Below, piece by piece: positions 1 to 9,047 of a DNA stretch of 64,000 nucleotides. The first letter of the stretch is position 1, and every line of letters starts with the position of its first letter. The position numbers were made by a program, and so were the translations under genes. Source of the stretch: Microbacterium sp. (GTDB taxonomy: Bacteria; Actinomycetota; Actinomycetes; Actinomycetales; Microbacteriaceae). The stretch lies in contig NZ_JAPSHY010000007.1 in assembly GCF_031179285.1 (NCBI RefSeq), positions 1-64,000 on the forward strand. Reading direction: 5' to 3'. The notes beneath the pieces were generated by a model. That model saw only the letters and a program-made list of their open reading frames with translations. It was not told the origin of the DNA and did no database searches.

Positions 1-68
1 TTGAACCCCCACGCCCTTACGGGCACTACGACCTCAACGTAGCGCGTCTACCATTCCGCCACCCGCGC
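1..68 (-). tRNA. tRNA-Leu (anticodon GAG), 3' end cut by window edge
   Basis: Read on the minus strand this begins GCGCGGGTGGCGGAATGG, typical of a class II tRNA, followed by an anticodon arm (ctacg-TTGAGGT-cgtag) with anticodon GAG at 35-33. The long variable arm (stem around cgcccttacgggc on the plus strand) fits leucine tRNA. The T-arm 3' half and acceptor 3' strand lie outside the window. Confidence 0.93.
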
Positions 69-166
69 AGGTGTTGGATGATCGTTGCCGACCGAAGAAC
101 GAGACTAGCACGATCCGAGACGCTGTTCGAACCGGGCCGGCATCCGGGCGCGCCCGCCGGTTTCGA

Positions 167-172
167 TACCCT
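167..172 (+). promoter_or_regulatory. -10 box for a leaderless M20 peptidase mRNA
   Basis: TACCCT sits 7 nt before the ATG at 180. The gap contains ggggag, so a short leadered start cannot be excluded. No good -35 is visible. Confidence 0.4.
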
Positions 173-179
173 GGGGAGC

Positions 180-1475
180 ATGACCGACCCCTCGCTGCCC
201 GAGGTCGTCCGCATCGCGAGCGACCTGATCCGGTTCGACACGTCGAACTTCGGCGGCGGCAACGCCAAGGGGGAGCGGGAGGCAGCGACGTACGTCGGTG
301 ACTACCTCGAGCGGCTCGAACTCGACGTCGAGTACTACGAGCCGATCCCGCGTCGCACGAACGTCTCGGCCCGTGTCCCCGGTCGGGACCGCTCCAAACC
401 CGCGCTCGTCGTGCACGGGCACCTCGACGTCGTCCCGGCGGTCGCGGAGGACTGGAGCGTGGACCCCTTCGCCGGCATCGTGCAGGACGGAATGCTCTGG
501 GGCAGGGGCGCCGTCGATATGAAGAACATGAACGCGATGATCCTCACCGCCGTCGCCGACATCCTGCGAGCGGGGGAGCAGCCGGAGCGGGACCTCGTGC
601 TGGCGTTCTTCGCCGACGAGGAGAACGGCGGCGTCGAGGGATCGGCCCTCGTCGTCCAGAATCGGCCGGAGTGGTTCTCGGGCGCGACCGAGGCGATCAG
701 TGAGGTCGGCGGGTACTCGATCACGGTCGATGACCGGCGGGCGTATCTGCTGCAGGTGGGGGAGAAGGCGATGATCTGGATCCGCCTGGTGGCCAAGGGG
801 AGAGCGGGTCACGGCAGCAGGCTGCACGATGACAACGCCGTCACCAGACTCGCCGAAGCGGTCGCGGCAATCGGGCGCACCCGATGGCCGATCCAGCTCA
901 CGGCGACGACGTCCGCGCTGCTGGACGGGCTCAGCGACCTCAGCGGGCGGCCTGTGGACGATCCGGATGCGCTGGCCGGGGCGGCGGGTCCGGCTGAGGC
1001 GTTCCTGCGTTCGTCGTTTCGCACCACGACCAACCCGACCGCGCTCACCGCCGGCTACAAGCACAACGTCATCCCGGAGCGCGCCGAGGCGCTGATCGAT
1101 GTCCGCGTCATCCCCGGAACGGAGGACGATGTGCTCGCGCAGCTGCAGCGGATCGTCGGCGACGAGATCGTGATCGAGACCGTCGTGCGTGACATCGGGA
1201 TGGAGACGCCGTTCGCCGGCGAACTGGTCGAGGCGATGGTGGCGAGCATCGGCCGACACGACCCCGGTGTTCCCGTGATTCCGTACCTCCTCGGAGCGGG
1301 AACCGACAACAAGGCCCTGTCGTACCTCGGCATCACCGGGTACGGCTTCGCCCCCCTGAGGCTTCCTGCGGATCTCGACTTCACGGGGATGTTCCACGGA
1401 GTCGACGAGCGGGTGCCCGTAGAATCGCTTGTCTTCGGCCAGCAGGTGCTGGCCGATCTGCTGCGTCGATACTGA
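180..1475 (+). CDS. M20/M25/M40 family metallopeptidase (ArgE/DapE-like)
   Basis: A 431-residue zinc-dependent peptidase/amidohydrolase of the M20 family, probably cytosolic since no signal peptide is seen. Metal-site motifs are in the expected order: HGHLDVVP (about 79-86), GRGAVDMKN (about 108-116) and FADEENGG (about 144-151). A lid/dimerisation domain with AGHGS follows, and a C-terminal GAGTDNKAL stretch completes the catalytic domain. The frame opens at 78, but ATG 180 gives a normal family N-terminus and lies behind a -10-like box. The substrate is not predictable; ArgE, DapE and dipeptidase relatives share these motifs. uppP follows after 48 nt. Confidence 0.88.
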   Translation: MTDPSLPEVVRIASDLIRFDTSNFGGGNAKGEREAATYVGDYLERLELDVEYYEPIPRRTNVSARVPGRDRSKPALVVHGHLDVVPAVAEDWSVDPFAGIVQDGMLWGRGAVDMKNMNAMILTAVADILRAGEQPERDLVLAFFADEENGGVEGSALVVQNRPEWFSGATEAISEVGGYSITVDDRRAYLLQVGEKAMIWIRLVAKGRAGHGSRLHDDNAVTRLAEAVAAIGRTRWPIQLTATTSALLDGLSDLSGRPVDDPDALAGAAGPAEAFLRSSFRTTTNPTALTAGYKHNVIPERAEALIDVRVIPGTEDDVLAQLQRIVGDEIVIETVVRDIGMETPFAGELVEAMVASIGRHDPGVPVIPYLLGAGTDNKALSYLGITGYGFAPLRLPADLDFTGMFHGVDERVPVESLVFGQQVLADLLRRY

Positions 1476-1523
1476 CCGCGAATCCTCGCCCCGACGCCGC
1501 CGCCACGAACCAGAAGGCCCTCT

Positions 1524-2348
1524 ATGCACCTGCTCGAAGCGCTCATCCTCGGCATCGTCCAGGGACTCACCGAGTTCCTGCCGATCTCCTCCAGTGCGCA
1601 CCTGCGCATCCTCGGCATCTTCCTGCCGTCGGGCGCGGATCCGGGAGCGGCTTTCACCGCGATCACGCAGATCGGAACCGAGGCCGCCGTGGTGGTGTTC
1701 TTCTGGCGGGACATCGTCCGCATCATCACCCAGTGGTTCCGTTCGCTCTCCGGAAAGGCGCCGCGCAACGACCCGGACGCCCGGATGGGATGGCTGATCA
1801 TCATCGGCAGCATCCCGATCGTGGTGCTCGGACTGCTCTTCCAGGATCAGATCGAGACGGTCTTCCGATCGCTGTGGCTCGTCGCCATCATGCTCATCGC
1901 GTTCGGCGTTCTGCTCGGGGTCGCGGATCACGTCGGGGCAAAGCGGCGCAAGCTCGACGACCTCACGCTTCCTCATGGCATCGCATTCGGCCTCGCGCAG
2001 TCGCTGGCGCTCGTCCCGGGGGTGTCACGCTCCGGCGGAACCATCACGATGGGTCTCTTCCTCGGATATGAGCGGGCCGCCGCCGCCCGCTATGCGTTCC
2101 TGCTCGCCATACCCGCGGTGTTCGGCAGCGGCTTCTATCAGCTCTTCAAGAGCTGGGGAGAGCCGTCGATCTTCTCGCTCGGTGACACGCTGGCTGCGAC
2201 CGGAATCGCCTTCGTCGTCGCGCTCGGCGTGATCGCATTCTTCATGAACTGGATCTCCAAGCGCAGCTTCCTGCCGTTCGTGATCTACCGCATCCTGCTC
2301 GGCGTGGTCCTCCTGGTCCTGCTCGGCACCGGAGTGATCACCGCTTGA
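1524..2348 (+). CDS. uppP: Undecaprenyl-diphosphatase UppP (BacA)
   Basis: Integral membrane phosphatase that dephosphorylates undecaprenyl pyrophosphate to recycle the lipid carrier for peptidoglycan and other surface polymers. The first signature, [14 protein letters not shown], is at residues 14-27, and the second, [15 protein letters not shown], lies mid-protein. At 274 residues with multiple hydrophobic segments it has the family length. A GAAGG ribosome binding site precedes ATG 1524. BacA-type enzymes also affect bacitracin tolerance. It is convergent with the PAC2 gene. Confidence 0.96.
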   Translation: MHLLEALILGIVQGLTEFLPISSSAHLRILGIFLPSGADPGAAFTAITQIGTEAAVVVFFWRDIVRIITQWFRSLSGKAPRNDPDARMGWLIIIGSIPIVVLGLLFQDQIETVFRSLWLVAIMLIAFGVLLGVADHVGAKRRKLDDLTLPHGIAFGLAQSLALVPGVSRSGGTITMGLFLGYERAAAARYAFLLAIPAVFGSGFYQLFKSWGEPSIFSLGDTLAATGIAFVVALGVIAFFMNWISKRSFLPFVIYRILLGVVLLVLLGTGVITA

Positions 2349-2384
2349 CGCCGCGGACGCGACTGAGGGCCGGTGCGAGTCGGC

Positions 2385-3233
2385 TCAGCGCTTGAGGTCG
2401 CCGGGTCCGTCGCCGCGTCGGCGCAGATATCGTTCGAACGCCTGCGCGATCGCGTCGCCCGAGGCGTCGGGGGAGTCCCAGGTGTCCCGGGTGCGCTCCA
2501 GCTGACGGATGTACTCCGCCATGTCCTCGTCGTCCGCGGCGGCGGCGTCGATCGAAGCCTCCCATGCCGCAGCTTCGGTGCGCAGGTGCCCGCGCGCGAC
2601 GTCGACTCCGGTGAGCTCCTCGAGGCGATCGAGCAGCGCAAGCGTCACCTTCGGCGAAGGAGCAGCGGTCGCGACGTAGTGCGGCACGCTCGCCCACAGG
2701 CTGGCCGTGGGGATTCCGGCGTTCTCCGCGAAGTGCTCGAACACGCTCAGGATCCCCACTGGGCCTTCGTAGAGCGAACGCTCCAGGCCGTGAGCCGCGC
2801 GGACCTCGTCGTTCTGGCTCGACGCGAAGATCGAGATCGGCCGGGTGTGCGGCACGTCCGAAAGCATCGCGCCGAGGGTCACGAGCCCGGTGACATCGTC
2901 GCGCAGCGCGACGTCGATGAACTCCCCGGCGAACGCCTGCCAGGTGCGGGCGGGTTCCACGCCGGTCAGCAGCCAGAACTCGGGACCAGGGCCGGGATCG
3001 CGAGGGCGCCAGAGACCGGCTTCGGGCCATTTCAGCTGGCGACGCCCCTCGGCGTCCACGCGGGTCGCCGGGCGGGTGTACTGATAGTCGAAATACAACT
3101 CGGGGTCGATCGAGTGGACGAGGTCATACTCGGTCGACGCACGCAGGGCTTCGATGGCCCCGCTCGCCGCCTCTCCGGCGTCGTTCCAGCCGTCGAAGGC
3201 GGCGATGATGATGCGCGAGCCGAGAACATCCAT
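2385..3233 (-). CDS. PAC2 family protein
   Basis: A 282-residue PAC2-domain protein; the family includes proteasome-assembly-chaperone-like folds common in actinomycetes, and its bacterial role is unknown. The start at 3233 reads MDVLGSRIIIAAFDGWNDAG, a typical N-terminus with the FxGWxDAG pattern, behind a GAAGGGAG ribosome binding site at about 3241-3247. The C-terminus is rich in acidic and arginine residues and looks helical. It is convergent with uppP and tail-to-tail about 36 nt apart. Confidence 0.85.
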   Translation of the reverse strand: MDVLGSRIIIAAFDGWNDAGEAASGAIEALRASTEYDLVHSIDPELYFDYQYTRPATRVDAEGRRQLKWPEAGLWRPRDPGPGPEFWLLTGVEPARTWQAFAGEFIDVALRDDVTGLVTLGAMLSDVPHTRPISIFASSQNDEVRAAHGLERSLYEGPVGILSVFEHFAENAGIPTASLWASVPHYVATAAPSPKVTLALLDRLEELTGVDVARGHLRTEAAAWEASIDAAAADDEDMAEYIRQLERTRDTWDSPDASGDAIAQAFERYLRRRGDGPGDLKR

Positions 3234-3311
3234 CGAATACTCCCTTCGAGGTCGTGGACGGGTATCAGTCCAGGCTAGTCGGCGACGACGGGGGTGTGGG
3301 TGCGCCCCGGC

Positions 3312-3317
3312 TAACAT
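3312..3317 (+). promoter_or_regulatory. -10 box for a leaderless HAD hydrolase mRNA
   Basis: TAACAT ends 6 nt before GTG 3324, and no ribosome binding site lies between, so transcription probably starts at the GTG. Confidence 0.6.
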
Positions 3318-3323
3318 GGTTCG

Positions 3324-5023
<1,700 letters not shown>

Positions 5024-5033
5024 ACTGGAGCGC

Positions 5034-5966
5034 GTGCGTAAAACGTCCGCCGCTCTGGCCTCTCTCAGCCTCGCTGTCCTCGCCCTGACCGGGTGCACGG
5101 CAGTCCCGACTTTCAACGGTGCCGCCTGCGAGCGGGTGGGCTCGGCGAACGGCATCGACGAAGCCGTGAACGTCGACGGTGAGGTCGGCGAAGAACCGGA
5201 TGTCGAGGTCTTCGCGCCGGTGCACGTGAAGAAGACCTCGTTCGTCGATGTCGTCTCCGGTGACGGACGCGCGATCTCCGACGGTGCTCAGGGCATCAGC
5301 GTGCAGATCTCGATCTACAGCGGCGAGACGGGGGAGCAGGTCTTCGCGACCTCGTACGACCCAGCGTCCACTCCCGTATCGACCATCGATCAGTGGGCCG
5401 CCCAGTCTCCCGGGCTCGAGGACGTGCTGCGGTGCGCCACCGCCGGCTCGCGTGTGCTCGCGGCGTTGACGCCCGATGGCTTCGGCCCCGCCAACCTCGA
5501 AGGGCTCGGACTCGGGGAGGACGACACGGCGATCTTCATCGTGGACATCGATAAGGCATTCCTGCCGAAGGCCGAGGGCTCGTTGCAGTTCAACGCCGCC
5601 GGTGGACTGCCGACGGTCGTCCGCGCCGCAGACGGCACCCCTGGCATCATCGTCCCCGACACGGCGGCTCCGAAGGAGCAGGTCGTGCAGACGCTCATCA
5701 AGGGCGACGGCGATGCACTCACGTCGGAGCAGACGCCGCTGGTCAACTTCACCGCGATCGGGTGGGACGACAAGGAGATCCTGCAGACGACCTGGGGCGA
5801 CAAGCCCAGCGCTCAGATCCAGCAGATCGCCGCCCCGGTGGCCGAGGCGCTGGTCGGCAAGAACATCGGCTCGCAGCTGCTCGTCGTGCTTCCCGAGGCC
5901 GAGGGCTCACCCGCGATCGCCGTCGTCGTCGATGTTCTCGGAGTGACCACGGCACCAGCGCAATGA
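5034..5966 (+). CDS. Lipoprotein with degenerate FKBP-type PPIase-like domains
   Basis: A 310-residue exported lipoprotein. The signal peptide [21 protein letters not shown] ends in lipobox LTGC with lipidated Cys about residue 21. Two weakly conserved FKBP-like segments follow (about 50-155 and 195-305), recognised by the pattern GDGxxISDGAxGxxV ... SPGLxDVL ... AGSRVLAAL. Many aromatic active-site residues of true FKBPs are not obvious, so peptidyl-prolyl isomerase activity is uncertain. The GTG start is leaderless. Its stop overlaps pafB (ATGATG at 5963), tying it to the pafBC operon. Confidence 0.75.
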   Translation: MRKTSAALASLSLAVLALTGCTAVPTFNGAACERVGSANGIDEAVNVDGEVGEEPDVEVFAPVHVKKTSFVDVVSGDGRAISDGAQGISVQISIYSGETGEQVFATSYDPASTPVSTIDQWAAQSPGLEDVLRCATAGSRVLAALTPDGFGPANLEGLGLGEDDTAIFIVDIDKAFLPKAEGSLQFNAAGGLPTVVRAADGTPGIIVPDTAAPKEQVVQTLIKGDGDALTSEQTPLVNFTAIGWDDKEILQTTWGDKPSAQIQQIAAPVAEALVGKNIGSQLLVVLPEAEGSPAIAVVVDVLGVTTAPAQ

Positions 5967-6958
5967 TGGTCGCCCGGATCCCTGCGGAGGAGCGCCTGAC
6001 GAATCTCGTCGTGGCGCTGATGGCCACGGAGATCGGGTTGACCAAACAGCAGATCCTCGACAATGTCTCCGGCTACCGGCAGCGTGCGGATGCCGGGACC
6101 CGCACCGATGCACTCGAGAAGATGTTTGAGCGCGACAAGGACGAGTTGCGGACGTTGGGCGTCCCGATCGAGACGATCGGCGATCCATCCGATCCGAACG
6201 ACCTCCGAGAGGCCCGCTATCGCATTCCCCAGGCGGAATACGACCTGCCCGCAGACATCGAGTTCAGCCCCGCCGAACTCGCGGTGCTCCGGCTGGCCGG
6301 CAGCGTGTGGAGCGCCGAGTCGGTTTCGGCTGACGCCCAGTCCGGCGTCCGCAAGATCCGCGCGCTCGGGATCGACGGCGACGAGCCGATCATCGGCTTC
6401 GCGCCGAGGATCACCGCGCGCGATCCCGGCTTCGCACCGCTGCAGGAGGCGATCGAGAAGTCACGCGTCGTCGTGTTCGACTACCTCAAGCCGGGGGAGC
6501 ACGCACCACGTCGCCGCCGCATCCGTCCGTTCGCCCTCGTCGACTACGAGGCTCGTTGGCATGTCTTCGGCGTGGACGTCGACATCGACGCCGAAAGGAT
6601 GTTCCTGCTCAGCCGCATCGCAGGTGAGGTCACGGTGACGGCGGAGGGATTCGATCCGGAGCTGCGCGAAGGCGCGGGCGAGCGTGCTCTGGCGGGATTG
6701 GAGCGCGTCGCCGCGTCGAACTCCGCGCTGCTCGAGGTCACCCCCGGCACGGAGGCGGCGCTGCGACTGGGACGTCGCGCGACGGCAGCACCGCAGGGCA
6801 TCCACGTGCCGTTCGTCGACCTGCACATCCTCGCGGACGAACTGGCCTCCTACGGACCCGAGGTGAGAGTAGTCTCGCCCGAGCCGCTGCGGCAGGCGGT
6901 CATCGAGCGGCTGCGCGCGGTCGTCGAGGCGCACCGTGACCGTGAGGAGACGCGATGA
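5963..6958 (+). CDS. pafB: PafB, WYL-domain transcriptional regulator
   Basis: The 331-residue PafB half of the PafBC heterodimer, the activator of the LexA-independent DNA-damage response in actinobacteria (known from mycobacteria). An N-terminal winged HTH (RLTNLVVALMATEIGLTKQQ) precedes a WYL domain (about 150-235) and a C-terminal WCX-like extension. The frame is open further upstream, but ATG 5963 overlaps the lipoprotein stop and gives the family N-terminus. It overlaps pafC by ATGA. Confidence 0.9.
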   Translation: MMVARIPAEERLTNLVVALMATEIGLTKQQILDNVSGYRQRADAGTRTDALEKMFERDKDELRTLGVPIETIGDPSDPNDLREARYRIPQAEYDLPADIEFSPAELAVLRLAGSVWSAESVSADAQSGVRKIRALGIDGDEPIIGFAPRITARDPGFAPLQEAIEKSRVVVFDYLKPGEHAPRRRRIRPFALVDYEARWHVFGVDVDIDAERMFLLSRIAGEVTVTAEGFDPELREGAGERALAGLERVAASNSALLEVTPGTEAALRLGRRATAAPQGIHVPFVDLHILADELASYGPEVRVVSPEPLRQAVIERLRAVVEAHRDREETR

Positions 6959-7950
6959 GCGCCCAGCCGAAACCGTTGCTGGCCGCCGATCGGGTGCGCC
7001 TGTACCTCACGCTGGTGCCGTATCTGCTCGAGCACGGGCAGGTCTCGCTCGCGGAGGCGGCAGAGGAGTTCGGTGTCACACCGTCCGAGATGCGCTCCAT
7101 GGTGGAGAAGCTCACGGTGATCGGCCTCCCCGGCGATTCCGGGTTCTGGCAGCAGCCGCAGGAGATGTTCGACATCAACTGGGATCTCCTCGACGAAGAG
7201 GACGTCATCGAGATCACCAACGACGTCGCGCTTCGTCGGGTGCCACGGTTCACCGCCCGCGAGGCGGCCGCCCTTCTCGCCGGACTGCAGATGGTGGCCG
7301 CCGTGCCGGCGGTGTCGGACTCCGGCCTGGTCGCCGGACTCATCTCGAAGCTCTCCCGGGGGGCCGCCGACGCTCCGGCCGAGGTCGTCGTCGCACCGAC
7401 AGCGGTCGACGACGTCCGTCAGGTCGTCGCCAGGGGAGTGCAGGAGGGGGTCGCCGTCTCCTTCACATATCAGGCGCCGGATGCAGCGCCCATGACCCGC
7501 ACGGTCGACCCCGTGCAGATCCTCATCACGAATGCCCAGTGGTATCTGCAGGGTTGGTGCCACATGCGGCAGGCGATGCGCACGTTCCACCTGGACCGGG
7601 TCAGCGATCCGCGCCTGACCGATATCCCGATCGAACATGGGGACGATTTCGTCCCGGAGGCATTCGCTGCGGCCGCGAACGACGGCGAAGTGACCGTGCA
7701 GCTCCCGGAGCGGCTCGCTCCGCTGCTCGGAGGTTTCCTCTCCGCCGACAACATGCACGTGTCGGACGGGGTCGTCCACGCGCGGCTCCACCTCGCCGAT
7801 CCTCGGGGAATCAAACGGATCGCCGCCAAGCTCGGTGGAGGGCTGGAGGTCGTGGAACCGGCCATCGCCCGAGCGGCCACGAGAGAATGGGCGGCTGCCG
7901 GACTCGCCCTGTATCACCAGCCGGATACCTCGGTTCGAACTGTAGACTGA
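6955..7950 (+). CDS. pafC: PafC, WYL-domain transcriptional regulator
   Basis: A 331-residue partner of PafB. The N-terminal HTH region runs RVRLYLTLVPYLLEHGQVSL with EEFGVTPSEMRSMVEKL, then a WYL domain around 160-230 containing VSFTYQ and WYLQGWCHMRQAMRTFHLDR. The neighbouring pafB and the same-strand tatA-tatC-helicase order match the mycobacterial and broader actinobacterial arrangement. The start overlaps pafB by 4 nt, which favours one-to-one synthesis of the pair. Confidence 0.9.
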   Translation: MSAQPKPLLAADRVRLYLTLVPYLLEHGQVSLAEAAEEFGVTPSEMRSMVEKLTVIGLPGDSGFWQQPQEMFDINWDLLDEEDVIEITNDVALRRVPRFTAREAAALLAGLQMVAAVPAVSDSGLVAGLISKLSRGAADAPAEVVVAPTAVDDVRQVVARGVQEGVAVSFTYQAPDAAPMTRTVDPVQILITNAQWYLQGWCHMRQAMRTFHLDRVSDPRLTDIPIEHGDDFVPEAFAAAANDGEVTVQLPERLAPLLGGFLSADNMHVSDGVVHARLHLADPRGIKRIAAKLGGGLEVVEPAIARAATREWAAAGLALYHQPDTSVRTVD

Positions 7951-7977
7951 CAACACACCCGATGTGAGGAGTACTCT

Positions 7978-8226
7978 ATGGCTGGCCTGACTGGTTGGCA
8001 TCTGCTGGCCCTCGTTGTCGTCGTGCTTCTGTTGTTCGGCGCAGCGAAGCTTCCCGCTCTCGCGAAGAGCATGGGGCAGTCCGCTCGCGTGTTCAAGGGC
8101 GAGATGAAAGCCATGCGTGAAGAGGATTCCGCTCAGGCGGAGCAGGCCGAAGCCCCGAAGAGCAACGGTTCGACCGCCGCGTCTTCGGACAAGGACGCCT
8201 CTCCCGGACCTGATCGCATCAGCTGA
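7978..8226 (+). CDS. tatA: Sec-independent translocase subunit TatA
   Basis: An 82-residue Tat pore subunit: one transmembrane helix (about 5-22), the FG hinge at FGAAKLPALAKSMG, then an amphipathic helix and a charged tail. The ribosome binding site GAGGAGT lies just before ATG 7978. A TAGACT box at 7943-7948 overlaps the end of pafC and could be an internal promoter with a leader of about 25 nt. No separate tatB is adjacent; TatA/TatB may be encoded elsewhere. Confidence 0.93.
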   Translation: MAGLTGWHLLALVVVVLLLFGAAKLPALAKSMGQSARVFKGEMKAMREEDSAQAEQAEAPKSNGSTAASSDKDASPGPDRIS

Positions 8227-8231
8227 TCACT

Positions 8232-9047
8232 GTGGCCGCTATCGAATCGGCCGCACAGGCTGAAGGCGAGGGGCGGCGAGACCGGAGGATGTCGCTCGGC
8301 GAGCATCTCGTCGAGCTTCGCAGGCGTCTGATCATCGCGGCGATCGCACTGCTCGCCGGCATGGTGGTCGCGTTCCTGGTCACCGATCCGATCATCGACT
8401 TCGTCACCGTGCCCATCGGCAAGGTCGCGCAGGAGCGCGGCGACGAGATCGTCGGGCTCAGCTTCTCGTCGGTCACGGCGCCGTTCGATCTGCGCATGCG
8501 CATCGCCTTCTCGATTGGGCTGTTCCTTTCGGCTCCCGTCTGGCTCTGGCAGATCTGGGCCTTCATCATGCCCGGTCTGACGAAGAAGGAGACCACCTAC
8601 ACGGTCAGCTTCGTCGCGGCGGCGATTCCGCTGTTCTTCGCCGGGTGCTACGTCGGCACGCTCATCGTGCCGCACGTCATCGAGTTGATGGCCGGGTTCA
8701 CGCCCGAGGGCGGCAACAACCTGTACGAGGCATCCGCCTTCTACGACTTCGTGTTCAAGCTCATGCTCGTGGTCGGCATCTCCTTCGTGCTGCCGGTCTT
8801 CCTGGTGGCCCTGAACGTCGCCGGGGTGATGTCGGGGCGCGCCATCCTCAAGGGGTGGCGAGTGGCGATCCTCATCGCCACGGTCTTCGGCGCTCTGGCG
8901 ACACCCGCGGCCGACCTGGTGAGCATGTTCATGCTCGCCGGCATCCTCGTCGTGCTGTACTTCGCCGCCGCCCTCGTCTCGCTTCTCTTCGACCGGCGCC
9001 GTCGCAAACGCGACGCGGCGGCCGGGCTTGTGCCGGACATCGCATGA
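8232..9047 (+). CDS. tatC: Sec-independent translocase subunit TatC
   Basis: The 271-residue six-helix receptor for twin-arginine signal peptides. The N-terminal cytosolic signature is MSLGEHLVELRRRLI (about 18-32), and a later loop carries FTPEGGNN. The GTG at 8232 is chosen because it closely follows the tatA stop (5-nt gap). The stop overlaps the helicase start by ATGA. Together with TatA it forms the export unit for folded proteins. Confidence 0.95.
   Translation: MAAIESAAQAEGEGRRDRRMSLGEHLVELRRRLIIAAIALLAGMVVAFLVTDPIIDFVTVPIGKVAQERGDEIVGLSFSSVTAPFDLRMRIAFSIGLFLSAPVWLWQIWAFIMPGLTKKETTYTVSFVAAAIPLFFAGCYVGTLIVPHVIELMAGFTPEGGNNLYEASAFYDFVFKLMLVVGISFVLPVFLVALNVAGVMSGRAILKGWRVAILIATVFGALATPAADLVSMFMLAGILVVLYFAAALVSLLFDRRRRKRDAAAGLVPDIA

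Noticed and set aside
105..1976. 623-codon open frame on the minus strand
   Set aside because: Shadow of the M20 peptidase and uppP genes, with low-complexity acidic/arginine composition.
2349..2390. Bidirectional terminator between uppP and the PAC2 gene
   Set aside because: CTGAG/CTCAG with CCG/CGG can pair only with a bulge, and there is no T-run; too weak to annotate.
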